Positions 26,119 to 36,246 of a stretch of 64,000 bases of DNA are shown piece by piece. How positions within the stretch are numbered: position 1 is the first letter of the stretch; every line of letters begins with the position of its first letter. The position numbers and the translations under genes are program-made. Source of the DNA: Methanococcoides vulcani (lineage in GTDB: Archaea > Halobacteriota > Methanosarcinia > Methanosarcinales > Methanosarcinaceae). The notes under the pieces are model-generated. The model ran no database searches and was not told where the DNA came from. It saw only the letters and a list, made by a program, of their open reading frames with translations. The DNA lies in contig NZ_FOHQ01000004.1 in assembly GCF_900111645.1 (NCBI RefSeq), positions 1 through 64,000 on the forward strand, in the 5' to 3' direction.

Positions 26119-27240
26119 GTGTTCAATAAACTCAAGGATAAACTCAGTAATTTCAAACAATCGATCGGAAAGACGATCGATGAGAAAGCAGTTGATCTTG
26201 AAGAGCCGGTGGTAGAGTCTGTTGAAGTGCCAGCTGAAGAGTTGGTTGCCGAACCGATCGAAGAGTCCGTCATTCCGGAGGAAATAACTTCCACTCCTGA
26301 AGCTTCAACTACTCCTGCAGCCCAGCCTGAAGCAAAACTATCATTCAAGCAGAAGATAGGTTTTGCCCAAAAGGCAAAGGCCCTTGTTTTCGAACGAGAG
26401 GTCATACTGGATGAGGATGATATCAGCGATTCCCTCTGGGAACTGGAAATGGCATTGCTTGAAAGTGATATTGCTATTACAGTTGCTGAAGCCATTGTCG
26501 AAGCCGTCAAGGCAGAACTCGTGGGCAGCCGTAAAAAGATCGGAAGTAATACAGGTGAACTTGTGGAACAGGCGCTAAGGACTGCGATCTACAATGTGAT
26601 GTCTGCCAATGTTTTCGACCTGGATGAATATATCGAGAAGGCTGAAAAGCCTGTTCATATAGTTTTCATTGGGGTCAACGGAACCGGCAAGACCACCACT
26701 ATCTCCAAGATGGCAAAACGTCTGAAAGACATGAAATATTCTGTTGTCATTGCAGCAGGGGACACTTTCAGGGCAGGAGCCATTGACCAGATCGCTATCC
26801 ATGCAGAACGAATCGGTGTAAAACTGATAAAACATCAGGAAGGCGGCGACCCTGCAGCTGTTGTCTATGATGCGGTACAGCATGCAAAGGCCAACAATGT
26901 GGATGTAATTCTTTCTGATACCGCGGGCAGGATGCACACCAATGTGAATCTCATGGCACAGCTTGAAAAGGTCTGCCGTGTAAGCACTCCTGACCTTATC
27001 ATCTTTGTTGATGAAGCCGTTGCAGGCAATGATGCTGTAGAGCGTGCAGAGCAGTTCAATGCTGCTGTCCCTATCGATGGGTCCATACTGACAAAAACAG
27101 ATGCAGATTCAAAAGGTGGCGCAGCGATCTCCATCGCATATATCACCGGAAAACCTATCCTGTTCCTTGGAATGGGTCAGGGATATGATGATCTGATAAA
27201 ATTTGATCCGCAATGGTTTGTGGACCAGTTGTTCGAATGA
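26119..27240 (+). CDS. ftsY: signal recognition particle receptor FtsY
   Basis: 373 residues: an acidic N-terminal A domain rich in Glu/Pro, then NG domains with the G1 loop GVNGTGKTT, DTFRAGA, DTAGR and TKTD. GTPase receptor for SRP at the membrane. GTG start. Last gene of the cluster, followed by a strong terminator hairpin. Confidence 0.97.
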   Translation: MFNKLKDKLSNFKQSIGKTIDEKAVDLEEPVVESVEVPAEELVAEPIEESVIPEEITSTPEASTTPAAQPEAKLSFKQKIGFAQKAKALVFEREVILDEDDISDSLWELEMALLESDIAITVAEAIVEAVKAELVGSRKKIGSNTGELVEQALRTAIYNVMSANVFDLDEYIEKAEKPVHIVFIGVNGTGKTTTISKMAKRLKDMKYSVVIAAGDTFRAGAIDQIAIHAERIGVKLIKHQEGGDPAAVVYDAVQHAKANNVDVILSDTAGRMHTNVNLMAQLEKVCRVSTPDLIIFVDEAVAGNDAVERAEQFNAAVPIDGSILTKTDADSKGGAAISIAYITGKPILFLGMGQGYDDLIKFDPQWFVDQLFE

Positions 27241-27288
27241 ACAAAATTTAATGAGCAAATTTAAAAGAACAACATTAAATGAACAAAA

Positions 27289-27325
27289 AAGGTCTTTGAA
27301 GATATCAAGGACCTTCTTTATTTCA
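27289..27325 (+). terminator. hairpin terminator after ftsY
   Basis: AAGGTCTTTGA pairs with TCAAGGACCTT (one G-U) around a 5-nt loop and is followed by CTTTATTTC. It lies between the convergent ftsY and trpA genes and could serve both. Confidence 0.65.
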
Positions 27326-27404
27326 TCATTTGGATCTATTTTATTTTGTATTAATTAATTTAGTCTATATTAATTTATATTATTTTCACATCATTTTATA
27401 TTCA

Positions 27405-28184
27405 TCAATCGACCTTACACCCGCTTTTAATATCATGTGCAAGTTCTTCAAGTCGTTCGTTAACATTGTCTCCGGATGCGATAATGTCCACGAAAGCAGA
27501 TCCCACAATGACGCCATCGGCTCCTGCTGCAACCACTTTTGAAGCCTGTTCTCCGTTCGAGATCCCAAATCCGACTGCTTTTGGTATGTCAGTCTTCACT
27601 CTGGAAAGTATTTGTGCAGTAGCATCTGTGACATCGGAACGTGCTCCTGTAACACCAAGTCTTGATACAATGTAGACAAAGCCGGAACTTTTTTCCAGTA
27701 ACATCTTTATTCTCTCATCTGTGGTAACAGGTGCTATCAGGAAGATCAGGTCTACGCCGTTAGTAGAACATGATCTTGCAAGATCTTCACTTTCCTCTGC
27801 AGGCAGGTCTGGTACTATAAGTCCGCTAATGCCGGAATTTACACAATCGGTCACAAATTTGTCAAGACCCCGCTGGAATATCAGATTATAGTATGTCATG
27901 CAGACAAGAGGGACATCAACATCAAGGGATGCAACAAGCTCAAAATACCTGTCAGGGTCCATTCCAGCTTCCAGTGCCCTTTCGGATGCTTCCTGTATTG
28001 TAGGTCCGTCTGCAACAGGGTCTGAAAAAGGTAATCCCAGCTCGATAATATCCGCACCGCCTTTTATAAGTGCATCAACGATCGCTGGTGTTGCCTCAAT
28101 ATTTGGATCACCTGCGCAAACATATGCCAGTAACGCAGCTTCATTCCTGGAACTAAGCTCATTGAATTTAGTAGATAATTTCAT
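27405..28184 (-). CDS. trpA: tryptophan synthase alpha subunit
   Basis: Cleaves indole-3-glycerol phosphate to indole. 259 residues with catalytic Glu in IELGLPFSDPVADGP and the phosphate site GFGISNGEQ. The ATG at 28184 follows GGTGAG; the stop of trpB overlaps this region, so trpBA are coupled. Confidence 0.96.
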   Translation of the reverse strand: MKLSTKFNELSSRNEAALLAYVCAGDPNIEATPAIVDALIKGGADIIELGLPFSDPVADGPTIQEASERALEAGMDPDRYFELVASLDVDVPLVCMTYYNLIFQRGLDKFVTDCVNSGISGLIVPDLPAEESEDLARSCSTNGVDLIFLIAPVTTDERIKMLLEKSSGFVYIVSRLGVTGARSDVTDATAQILSRVKTDIPKAVGFGISNGEQASKVVAAGADGVIVGSAFVDIIASGDNVNERLEELAHDIKSGCKVD

Positions 28185-28185
28185 T

Positions 28186-29370
28186 TCACTCACCCCTGTC
28201 GATCTTTCGAACGGCTTCAAGGTCTTTGTCTCCCCTTCCTGAAAGGTTGATCACCACAAGCTCACCAAGCTCTCCTGATTCTGCTGCTTCCATGACATGA
28301 GCAACCGCGTGTGAGGATTCCAGTGCCGGGATGATGCCTTCCATAAGGCTTAGTTCGTGGAATGCCTTGAGTGCCATATCATCATTTGCCACACGTGGCG
28401 TAAGTCTGCCGATATCTGAAAGATGTGCCAGCTCCGGTCCAACTCCGGAATAGTCCAATCCGGCAGAAACAGAACTGGATTCCAGGATCTGTCCATGCTT
28501 GTCCTGCAGGATGCGTGTACAAGCCCCCTGAAGAACTCCTTCCTCTCCCACGGACAGTGAAGCAGAGTGCAGTGCGGCTCCTTTTGTATATTTCATGCCG
28601 CTACCTCCGGCTTCTACAGCGACGAGCTTCACATCCTTCTCTTCAATAAATGAATGGAAGATTCCCATGGCATTACTGCCGCCCCCTGTGCAGGCTACAA
28701 TGGAATCGGGGTAACGACCTTCCTTCTCCATTATCTGCTGTTTGACCTCCTTTCCTATCACACTCTGGAAATCCCTGACCATCATTGGGTATGGGTGGGG
28801 TCCCACGACAGAGCCTATCAGGTAGTGTGTGTCCTCTACATTTGAGACCCAGTCCCGTAAAGCTTCATTAATTGCATCTTTGAGCGTCTTTGAACCGGAT
28901 TCCACAGGATGTACCTCAGCTCCCATAAGTTCCATGCGATAAACATTCATTCGCTGCCTCACGGTATCTTTTGCTCCCATGTAAACGTGGGTCTGGAATC
29001 CCATGTTCGTGCCTGCCATGGCCGTTGCAGTTCCATGCTGGCCTGCACCGGTCTCAGCTACAAGTCTTGTTTTTCCCATGTATTTTGCAAGCAATGCCTG
29101 ACCGATGGTATTGTTCAGCTTGTGCGCACCACCATGTACGAGATCCTCTCTTTTCAGGTAGATCTTAACACCGTACCTCTTGCTCATGTTCTTTGCATGA
29201 TATAACGGAGTCTCACGCCCGGCAAAGTCCTTGAGGTAATAATCCAGTTCCTTCAGGAATTCGGGATCGTTCTTGTATCTTTCATATCCTTCCTCAAGTT
29301 CCTCAAGTGCAGGCATAAGTATCTCTGGGACGAATTGTCCTCCATACTTGCCATACTTTGGTCCACTCAT
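28186..29370 (-). CDS. trpB: tryptophan synthase beta subunit
   Basis: Condenses indole with serine. 394 residues, TrpB1 type, with PLP lysine in [10 protein letters not shown] and phosphate loop [10 protein letters not shown]. Middle gene of the trpCBA operon. Confidence 0.97.
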   Translation of the reverse strand: MSGPKYGKYGGQFVPEILMPALEELEEGYERYKNDPEFLKELDYYLKDFAGRETPLYHAKNMSKRYGVKIYLKREDLVHGGAHKLNNTIGQALLAKYMGKTRLVAETGAGQHGTATAMAGTNMGFQTHVYMGAKDTVRQRMNVYRMELMGAEVHPVESGSKTLKDAINEALRDWVSNVEDTHYLIGSVVGPHPYPMMVRDFQSVIGKEVKQQIMEKEGRYPDSIVACTGGGSNAMGIFHSFIEEKDVKLVAVEAGGSGMKYTKGAALHSASLSVGEEGVLQGACTRILQDKHGQILESSSVSAGLDYSGVGPELAHLSDIGRLTPRVANDDMALKAFHELSLMEGIIPALESSHAVAHVMEAAESGELGELVVINLSGRGDKDLEAVRKIDRGE

Positions 29371-29399
29371 ATAATTTCCTCCTAATTATCAATTGTATC

Positions 29400-30203
29400 T
29401 TAGTCAAGAGCATCAACAAGCTCTTTCGTCTTGTTGTAAATATCGTCATTTTTCACTATGGATGTTCCAATGAGTATCGCATCGGCACCAGCTGAAATCA
29501 TCCTTCTCACATCATCTGCATTATGGACTCCGCTCTCACTTATGATGAGATGTTCAGTATCGCTTATGCGATCGTGTTCCTTTATGATCGGTATAAGTTC
29601 TTCTGTCGTTGCAATGTCCACTTGCATTGTTGTAAGGTTCCTGTTGTTAATTCCAATGATCCTTGCTGAGGTATCAAGCGCATTTAGCAGTTCTTCCTTA
29701 TTGTGCACCTCTACCAGAGGTTCAAATCCCTTTGAACGGGCATGCTGGATGAATTCTTCAAGTTTCTCATTTAGAAGTCCTGCGATAAGCAGGATCAGAT
29801 CACTTTTAACCTCATCGAACTGGATCTTATCAATTATAAAATCCTTCCTGAGAACGGGCAATGATATATTTTTCCTAACTTCCATCAGGTTGTCGATGGA
29901 TCCATCAAAAAATTCAGGTTCAGTTAGAACGGAGATCGCAACAGCACCGGCCTTTTCCATTTCTGTGGCTATTCTTTTTGCTTCTGTCGGATCTATTTCT
30001 CTTATTTTCATAGAAGGGGATGCTGGCTTTACCTCGGAAATGATCGGAGCTTTTCCTTTCTGTTTTTTCGATAATATCGAGTCGATTATCTTTTGCGTAT
30101 TGGGGGTGAAACTTTCCAGTGGGGTTTCATTATTCTTGATCTTATAGAGTTCTTTGACCCTATTTTCAGTTGAATTGATAATTTCATGTATTGCGGAATG
30201 CAT
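29400..30203 (-). CDS. trpC: indole-3-glycerol phosphate synthase
   Basis: 267 residues from the ATG at 30203 (a GTG lies 9 nt earlier). Catalytic features are present: ISEVKPASPS with the key Glu and Lys, VLRKDF, IGINNRNL and ISESGV. The gene leads trpB and trpA; trpD, E, F and G are not in the window. Confidence 0.95.
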   Translation of the reverse strand: MHSAIHEIINSTENRVKELYKIKNNETPLESFTPNTQKIIDSILSKKQKGKAPIISEVKPASPSMKIREIDPTEAKRIATEMEKAGAVAISVLTEPEFFDGSIDNLMEVRKNISLPVLRKDFIIDKIQFDEVKSDLILLIAGLLNEKLEEFIQHARSKGFEPLVEVHNKEELLNALDTSARIIGINNRNLTTMQVDIATTEELIPIIKEHDRISDTEHLIISESGVHNADDVRRMISAGADAILIGTSIVKNDDIYNKTKELVDALD

Positions 30204-30270
30204 AATAACCACTTATGTACAACAATGCTCAATGATGTACATAAGTTTAATGGTATATACGTTTTGCGGA

Positions 30271-30633
30271 TTATGGAAGACGTTCAAGCATTGTCTGCAT
30301 CTTCTTTGTCCTTTTGTAGAACACCGAAGTTTCCTTTATAAAGTTTGCAGCTATAAGTCCTTTGTCTGTAATGACGTACCCACCACGCTGTACTTTTTCA
30401 GCAAGGCCTTCAAACTGGAAAACAGTTTTCATCTTGCTCCCAATGCTTCCGCGATCGGCAACCTTGTCAGTATATTTTCTGATCTCCGCAAATTCTGTGA
30501 TTTCCCCCTCATTCTTCTTCAGTACCAGCAGGATAATACGATATTGAATGTCTCCTGGTCCCTGGTTGATGCCAAGTGACTGATAAAACTCAGCAACCTT
30601 TTTCTCAAAATCCAAATTGATCTTGTCAGGCAT
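30271..30633 (-). CDS. winged-helix-like regulator encoded with a 7TM protein
   Basis: 120 residues with an HTH-like fold (ITEFAEIRKYTDKVADRGSIGSK, then a wing-like YVITDKGLIAANF). The gene overlaps the 7TM gene by 8 nt, so the two are co-translated. Divergent from the archaellin genes. I do not know the family name; a role in surface or motility gene control is a guess from position. Confidence 0.7.
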   Translation of the reverse strand: MPDKINLDFEKKVAEFYQSLGINQGPGDIQYRIILLVLKKNEGEITEFAEIRKYTDKVADRGSIGSKMKTVFQFEGLAEKVQRGGYVITDKGLIAANFIKETSVFYKRTKKMQTMLERLP

Positions 30634-31414
30634 TTACATCTACCTCAGGATCAAACTCGTCCATTTCATCGTAGGGTTCGTAATGCTTTTCTTCGATCCC
30701 AAGTCTTTCCTGCAGTGTAAGTGGGGGGAAATAGGAGAGGTATGCTAAGATCGATCCGATCAGGACGAATATCCTTGCAGCAAGTTGCATTACATCGATG
30801 TTCGTGATCATATCTACAAGCATGAAATCTATAACAAAGGATATTGAGACCAGTAATAGTGTTGTATGGTAAAGTTGCTTCTTCGAAACCTTCCTGAGGA
30901 ATATTAATGTCATGATTCCCAAGATCATGGCGGTTGGCAGTATGAACAATCCTGTAAGGTATATATTGATGGCAATGTCACTATTTACAGTGATGAGGGA
31001 TGACCAGTATGAAACTCGTGGTTCCATTACTCCCTGGCTGAATAGCAGCATCAGATATGCTAATCCAAAAATGGAGAAAATTAATCCGATAAATCTGCTT
31101 GTCTGTTTATTACCTGTAAGAATATACATTAAAATATATGCCAATGGTACGGAAATAAATGCGAAGGGTATTGCTGCTACATAGTACACAGACATATCAA
31201 GTTCTGTATTATTTGCGTAAGCAGCTATCATGCGAAATGCTGTGAATAAATATGTTATCGCCACAAGTGACCATAGCGATATCAATGCTCTGAGCGAGGG
31301 TTTTGTTCTATCGTTCCATAACGACTTATTTCTTGTGATCACTGCTGCGAATGTTAAACAGATAATTGCAATAGCAAAGCAGATCGTAGTATTTAGGAGC
31401 AGTCCTGCACTCAT
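30626..31414 (-). CDS. seven-helix membrane protein with acidic cytosolic tail
   Basis: 262 residues with seven hydrophobic helices (about 5-25, 40-62, 75-98, 107-127, 150-172, 182-200, 208-228) and a strongly acidic C-terminal tail. The topology resembles bacterial 7TM sensor units, but no signalling output domain is fused; the overlapping wHTH gene may supply it. Divergent from flaB1 with a 242-nt spacer. Confidence 0.7.
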   Translation of the reverse strand: MSAGLLLNTTICFAIAIICLTFAAVITRNKSLWNDRTKPSLRALISLWSLVAITYLFTAFRMIAAYANNTELDMSVYYVAAIPFAFISVPLAYILMYILTGNKQTSRFIGLIFSIFGLAYLMLLFSQGVMEPRVSYWSSLITVNSDIAINIYLTGLFILPTAMILGIMTLIFLRKVSKKQLYHTTLLLVSISFVIDFMLVDMITNIDVMQLAARIFVLIGSILAYLSYFPPLTLQERLGIEEKHYEPYDEMDEFDPEVDVNA

Positions 31415-31656
31415 CCTATTCCTCTTTTTTAAACGAATAATGACTTTTTAACATGAATATATTCATACTGTTTAATATGGGTATGGTTTTTGTTTGAAAT
31501 TTCCAACCGGAGGTTATTTATACCACATATCTCATACTCATTATGATAATAATGCCTTTAAGTACTATATAGCATTGTTTGTTAGGGATAAAGCCCGGAC
31601 AAATACGTTATTGAGTATTTGATGCCAACCCATAACTCGTAATTTGGAGAGCCAAT

Positions 31657-32442
31657 ATGAAATCTGGAAAGTTTATGTTTATGAAAAAAGATTCCTGCGG
31701 ACAGGTTGGTATTGGAACCCTTATTATCTTCCTCGCCATGATCCTGGTGGCTTCTGTGGCTGCCGGTGTACTCATCCAGACCTCCGGTGTCCTTCAGCAA
31801 AAGGCACAGGCTACTGGTGCCCAGGCAACTGAGGAAATATCTTCCAACCTGAAAATTATAGGTATTGAAGGTATTCGGGCAAAGGACACTGGGTCGAATA
31901 TGTCCGATTCCATTGACCTGCTCAAGATGAAAATGGGTTTGAATGTTGGCACTACTGAAGTTGATCTTAGCACTCTCATTATTACGATTTCAGATGGTCA
32001 GGTCACCAATGATCTGGTCTATGGAAGTAATACTATGTTATACGGTAGTGAAATGAATGGTTTTACCGGCGATGTAAAAACCGGTGACCTTACAGAACTG
32101 CTGAATAACACTCACGAAGTTGCAGGACCAAACATTGCATCCTTCTTCACAGTCGAAAGAATGAGGGATGAGGACAATTCCTTAGCTGCTTCGACACCTG
32201 TGCTGAACTCAGGAGATATTGCTATCATCTACATCGGAACTGCCAGTTCTGATGCAGTAAATTACACATACCTCGGAGATTTCAACGCTACAGGCGCCGG
32301 AATAAGTCTGAAAGATTCCGGTTTGACCCTTAATTCAAGGACAACGGTGGATATTCAGATAACTCCGGAAAAAGGATCCCAGACTATCTCACAGTTTACG
32401 ATCCCGACTCTGAACGTGAACGAAAAATACATGATAAGATAA
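31657..32442 (+). CDS. flaB1: archaellin (flagellin) 1
   Basis: 261 residues with a type IV pilin-like N terminus: a charged leader (MKSGKFMFMKKDSCG), a probable prepilin-peptidase site before QVGIG, and the conserved hydrophobic helix ending VLIQTSGVLQ. Filament subunit of the archaellum. Behind GGAGAG. No assembly genes (flaH, flaI, flaJ) are in the window. Confidence 0.92.
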   Translation: MKSGKFMFMKKDSCGQVGIGTLIIFLAMILVASVAAGVLIQTSGVLQQKAQATGAQATEEISSNLKIIGIEGIRAKDTGSNMSDSIDLLKMKMGLNVGTTEVDLSTLIITISDGQVTNDLVYGSNTMLYGSEMNGFTGDVKTGDLTELLNNTHEVAGPNIASFFTVERMRDEDNSLAASTPVLNSGDIAIIYIGTASSDAVNYTYLGDFNATGAGISLKDSGLTLNSRTTVDIQITPEKGSQTISQFTIPTLNVNEKYMIR

Positions 32443-32482
32443 AATTCCAATGATCTAATTTAACCTATGAGGAGATGAATAT

Positions 32483-33265
32483 ATGAAAGCAAACAGATAT
32501 CTGATGAAAAAAGATGAGCGTGCACAGGTAGGTATAGGCACCCTTATTATCTTCATCGCAATGGTATTGGTAGCTGCTGTAGCTGCCGCGGTATTGATCC
32601 AGACATCCGGTGTTCTTCAGGAAAGAGCACAGTCAACTGGTAAACAAGCTGCTCAGGAAGTATCATCCAACATGATGCTCAAAAGCATTGAAGGTGTAAG
32701 GTCCAACGATGGTGCTGATCCTGCAGTCCTCTCTGAGACAATTGACCTTCTTAAGCTCAAAGTAGCACTCAACATTGGTAGCTCTGATATAGACCTTAAC
32801 CAGGTTGTCATTACTGTGACTGATGGTTTGACCACGAACGATCTGGTGTATGCTGGCAATGTTAAAACATATGGTGTTCAGATGTCTGGCTTCGATGCAG
32901 ATAACAGTTCTATGAATAACACAATTGAGTTAATGACAAACACCACAACTGATGCTGGTGTCAATGGTAAGTACTTCTTCACTGTTGAGAAGATCAGGGA
33001 TGAAGACGAGTCATTCTCACAGGAAAGCCCAATTATGACCCAGGGAGATCTTGTAACAATCTACATATCCACTGTGGACGATGATGCAACAACCAACACA
33101 GATGTTGGTGGCTGGACTGTAGCTGACCTTGATGACACCGGTCTTACAATAGAACCAAGAGCAACACTCAGCATACTGATGACACCTGAGGCAGGTTCAC
33201 CAACCACTGCAGAATTCACTGCACCATCCTTCGGTGTAGACACAAACATCGGCCTCTGGCCATAA
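32483..33265 (+). CDS. flaB2: archaellin (flagellin) 2
   Basis: 260 residues, a close paralogue of the preceding archaellin in the N-terminal helix but divergent in the outer domain. Leader MKANRYLMKKDERA then QVGIGTLIIF. GAGGAGATG precedes the start. A perfect hairpin terminator overlaps the stop. Confidence 0.93.
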   Translation: MKANRYLMKKDERAQVGIGTLIIFIAMVLVAAVAAAVLIQTSGVLQERAQSTGKQAAQEVSSNMMLKSIEGVRSNDGADPAVLSETIDLLKLKVALNIGSSDIDLNQVVITVTDGLTTNDLVYAGNVKTYGVQMSGFDADNSSMNNTIELMTNTTTDAGVNGKYFFTVEKIRDEDESFSQESPIMTQGDLVTIYISTVDDDATTNTDVGGWTVADLDDTGLTIEPRATLSILMTPEAGSPTTAEFTAPSFGVDTNIGLWP

Positions 33266-33298
33266 GGTGAATTAATTCACCTTATTCTTTTTCTTTTT
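33264..33298 (+). terminator. perfect hairpin terminator after flaB2
   Basis: AAGGTGAATTAATTCACCTT is a 20-nt perfect palindrome starting in the stop codon, followed by ATTCTTTTTCTTTTT. It looks like an intrinsic terminator. Confidence 0.75.
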
Positions 33299-33457
33299 AA
33301 GATATTTAATTTAAAATTTACATTTTATCGTGGCTATTAATTTATACTTGTTCTATTATATTACTTTCAAGTTAGTAAGATAAAATTACGAAATGAAGAT
33401 TGTGCATACTTGTATAATCTCAAAAACTGAATAACTTATACAAGGAGTTATTTTCAT

Positions 33458-34411
33458 ATGGTGGTATTCTTAAAAAAAACGTTATCCTGTGCATTGATGT
33501 GTGCGGTTATGTTACTTGTTGCCGGCAGCGGATGTCTGGGTTCAGGTTCTGATGAAGCGGTAAACGAAACTGTCACTTCATTCCTTACCTCATTCAATGA
33601 AGGTGATCTTGACACTGCATTCTCCTATTATGAAGGGAAGGATTTCCTTGTTCCTGCTACACTGGAGATCAAGTTCAAGAACAGGGACATTTTAGTAGGT
33701 TCTATAGAGCAGTTCGAACTGAAGGATACTACAGTGGATGGGGATGTTGGTTATACTACTGCAGTATGTGAGGTTACGCGTTTTGAAAAGAATAAAGCTG
33801 CTGGCACGGAACAGAAACTGATATACTTCAGGGTCCAGAAAGTGGGCGCTCTCTGGACCATTACAAAAGTAAATCTTGATGGGCCAATATCTGCTTCTGA
33901 AACGCTTGAAAATGTCGAAGTTCCCGCTACACCTCTTGATCCTATTATTAATAATATTCCTCTAATTTCAGGAGTGACGATTGCTGTATTGGTTCTGGGA
34001 GTTTACCTGAACAAAAAGGACAAGTCAAAGGGAGGTGCCGTTACTCCTGTGCTGGACATATCTACTGCTGTCCCGGTGGAAAAAGAAGCTCTTGCACAAT
34101 TCATTAAGTTCGCACCAGCTCCACAATATTCAGCAGGCTCGAAGGCAGCAGTTGATGTGTGGGTCAAGAACTTCTCACAGCAGCCATATGATAACTTAAC
34201 GATCATTGCCAATTTCCCGGGAACTGTTAAAGTGAAGAAGCCTGCATTAGCATTTGGCAGCATTGGTCCGGGTGAGACCGTCAAGAAGACATGGAATGTC
34301 ACACCGTCTATTCCTGGTTGGGTGGCCATAGAAGAACCAATGGTTGTTTTCGAATACGCTGGTGCCCGATATTCCGGGCAGCTTGATCCGATATGGCTTA
34401 ATGTTCAGTAA
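33458..34411 (+). CDS. lipoprotein with central membrane helix and C-terminal beta domain
   Basis: 317 residues. A signal peptide ends in a lipobox-like AGSGCLG (Cys near residue 28). An NTF2/DUF4878-like domain (ETVTSFLTSFNEGDLDTAFSYY) is followed by a transmembrane helix (about 170-188) and a C-terminal CARDB/Ig-like beta domain after a Lys-rich stretch. If both the lipid anchor and helix are used, the C-terminal domain would face the cytosol. Role unknown; it lies just after the archaellin genes but behind its own terminator. Confidence 0.75.
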   Translation: MVVFLKKTLSCALMCAVMLLVAGSGCLGSGSDEAVNETVTSFLTSFNEGDLDTAFSYYEGKDFLVPATLEIKFKNRDILVGSIEQFELKDTTVDGDVGYTTAVCEVTRFEKNKAAGTEQKLIYFRVQKVGALWTITKVNLDGPISASETLENVEVPATPLDPIINNIPLISGVTIAVLVLGVYLNKKDKSKGGAVTPVLDISTAVPVEKEALAQFIKFAPAPQYSAGSKAAVDVWVKNFSQQPYDNLTIIANFPGTVKVKKPALAFGSIGPGETVKKTWNVTPSIPGWVAIEEPMVVFEYAGARYSGQLDPIWLNVQ

Positions 34412-34519
34412 AGATGGAAATCGTTTGTAAACCTTTTCATTTTTCACTTTTTAGTGTGTATTTTTAAAAGATGAGTTACATATTATATTCTGTTGTTAAC
34501 AAACTAGGGGAGGTTGTTT

Positions 34520-34762
34520 ATGGTAAAAGTAACTCTTGTTCATGCTTCGTGGTGTCATGTTTGTCCTGCTGCTAAAAAGTTATGGAACGATCTCAGATCT
34601 GAACATGACTTTGATTATGAGGGGATAGATATTGATACTCCGGAGGGCGAAGCACTCTCGGAAAAGTATTCGATCATGTCTGTTCCAACAACTATAATCG
34701 ATGGTGAGATCGCTTTTATAGGCGTCCCTGGGAAGGAAGAAGCGCTTTTGAAAATATCCTGA
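34520..34762 (+). CDS. thioredoxin/glutaredoxin-like protein
   Basis: 80-residue thioredoxin-fold protein with active site WCHVC and cis-Pro SVPTTI. ATG at 34520 behind GGGGAGG. It lies 13 nt before thioredoxin reductase, so the two very likely form a redox pair that may reduce APS reductase or other thiol enzymes. Confidence 0.9.
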   Translation: MVKVTLVHASWCHVCPAAKKLWNDLRSEHDFDYEGIDIDTPEGEALSEKYSIMSVPTTIIDGEIAFIGVPGKEEALLKIS

Positions 34763-34775
34763 TGGGGTAGTTCAA

Positions 34776-35696
34776 ATGGTATATGATGTAATTATTGTAG
34801 GTGGCGGTCCGGGAGGTCTGTCTGCCGGAATATATGCGGTTCGTTACGGGTTGAACACACTCGTTCTTGAGAAAGGATTTGTCAGTGGTCAGATATCGAC
34901 CACTGGTGAAGTAGAGAACTATCCGGGTTTTCCTTCTATAAGTGGTATGGACCTGATGGATAAGTTCTCCGAACATGCAAAAGCAGCCGGTGTGGTAGTG
35001 GAGAGCAGGGAGATCCTTGGAATCCGATCAGAGGGTGATCGTAAGATCGTCAGTACTGACTCCGGAGACCTGGAAACTCTCAGTGTCATAATAGCTACAG
35101 GTGCGAATCCCCGACATCTCGGTGTTCCCGGAGAGGAGGAGTTCCGTGGGAAAGGGGTTTCATATTGTGCTACGTGTGATGGTCCTTTCTTCAAGGGTCG
35201 CAATGTGATCGTTGTGGGCGGAGGGGAATCTGCAATCACTGATGTATTGATCCTTTCAAATATTGCAGCTTCTGCCTGTGTGGTGCATCGCAGGGATAAG
35301 CTTCGGGCATCACAGATTCTTCAGGACAGGTCCTTTGAGAAGCCTAATATTGAATTCTCATGGAATACGGTTCTTGAGGAGATCATTGGTGATTCTGTTG
35401 TAAGGGAGGTCGTACTTCGAAACACCGCTACAAATGAGGTATGGAGGATTCCTATTGATGGCATCTTCATTTACGTTGGTATTGAGCCTAATACTGAATT
35501 TGTTGATGTTGAAAAGGATGATTCCGGGTTTATTGTGACCGATGAGAGAATGGCTACATCAGTGGATGGCATATTTGCAGTTGGGGACTGCAGGACAGCT
35601 ATCCTGCGTCAGGTGATCACTGCTGTCAGTGATGGTTCTATTGCGGCGTTTGGAGCCTACGAATATGTGTCCAATATGAAACACAACGGGGAATAA
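34776..35696 (+). CDS. trxB: thioredoxin reductase
   Basis: 306 residues, FAD/NAD(P)H class with GGGPGGLSAGIYA at the N terminus, the redox motif CATC, the second nucleotide loop VGGGESA and the C-terminal FAVGDCR. Co-transcribed with the preceding thioredoxin-like gene. Confidence 0.95.
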   Translation: MVYDVIIVGGGPGGLSAGIYAVRYGLNTLVLEKGFVSGQISTTGEVENYPGFPSISGMDLMDKFSEHAKAAGVVVESREILGIRSEGDRKIVSTDSGDLETLSVIIATGANPRHLGVPGEEEFRGKGVSYCATCDGPFFKGRNVIVVGGGESAITDVLILSNIAASACVVHRRDKLRASQILQDRSFEKPNIEFSWNTVLEEIIGDSVVREVVLRNTATNEVWRIPIDGIFIYVGIEPNTEFVDVEKDDSGFIVTDERMATSVDGIFAVGDCRTAILRQVITAVSDGSIAAFGAYEYVSNMKHNGE

Positions 35697-35780
35697 ACAG
35701 ATATTTCTGTTGTGTTACCCTTTAGGAATACATTAAAAACCAAATAATTAAATATTTCAATTTCAGGTGGGATGTAATAA

Positions 35781-36173
35781 ATGATGTGTTTGAAGATTTG
35801 CCAGGATTCAACTTCAGAAGACCTTAAACCAATTGCGGAAGCGGTTCATTCGCTTCTGGGAATCCCTACTACTATCCGAAGCAAAAGCTTCCATGGGATC
35901 CGAATGGAGAAAGGTCAGATAATCGATGATGATTATACTGGTCCTGTTCTTGAAGAGGTACTGGAAAAGAATACGATCATCAGGAAAGTTCCTATGGAAG
36001 GTGTCTATAAGGGTAAAGCTGTGGTCGTGGTCCCGATCAGGTCAAATGAAGGTGAAGTTTTAGGTGCTCTTGGTCTCGTGGACCTGGTAGCAGCTCTTGA
36101 TATCCTTTCTGTCTTCCGTGAATATCCTGATATCATCGATGAGGTTGAAGAGGCGAAAAAGCGTATGTCATGA
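35781..36173 (+). CDS. DUF2111 protein
   Basis: 130 residues; matches my knowledge of the methanogen-restricted DUF2111 family. The C-terminal half (GKAVVVVPIRSNEGEVLGALGLVD) is like a small ligand-sensing alpha/beta domain. Function unknown. Confidence 0.8.
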   Translation: MMCLKICQDSTSEDLKPIAEAVHSLLGIPTTIRSKSFHGIRMEKGQIIDDDYTGPVLEEVLEKNTIIRKVPMEGVYKGKAVVVVPIRSNEGEVLGALGLVDLVAALDILSVFREYPDIIDEVEEAKKRMS

Positions 36174-36246
36174 TGGCATAGGGTTTTTCTTCTCATTTTT
36201 GATCTGGCAACAAAAAGCTCTTTAATATTCAGGACAATTACTGCCG

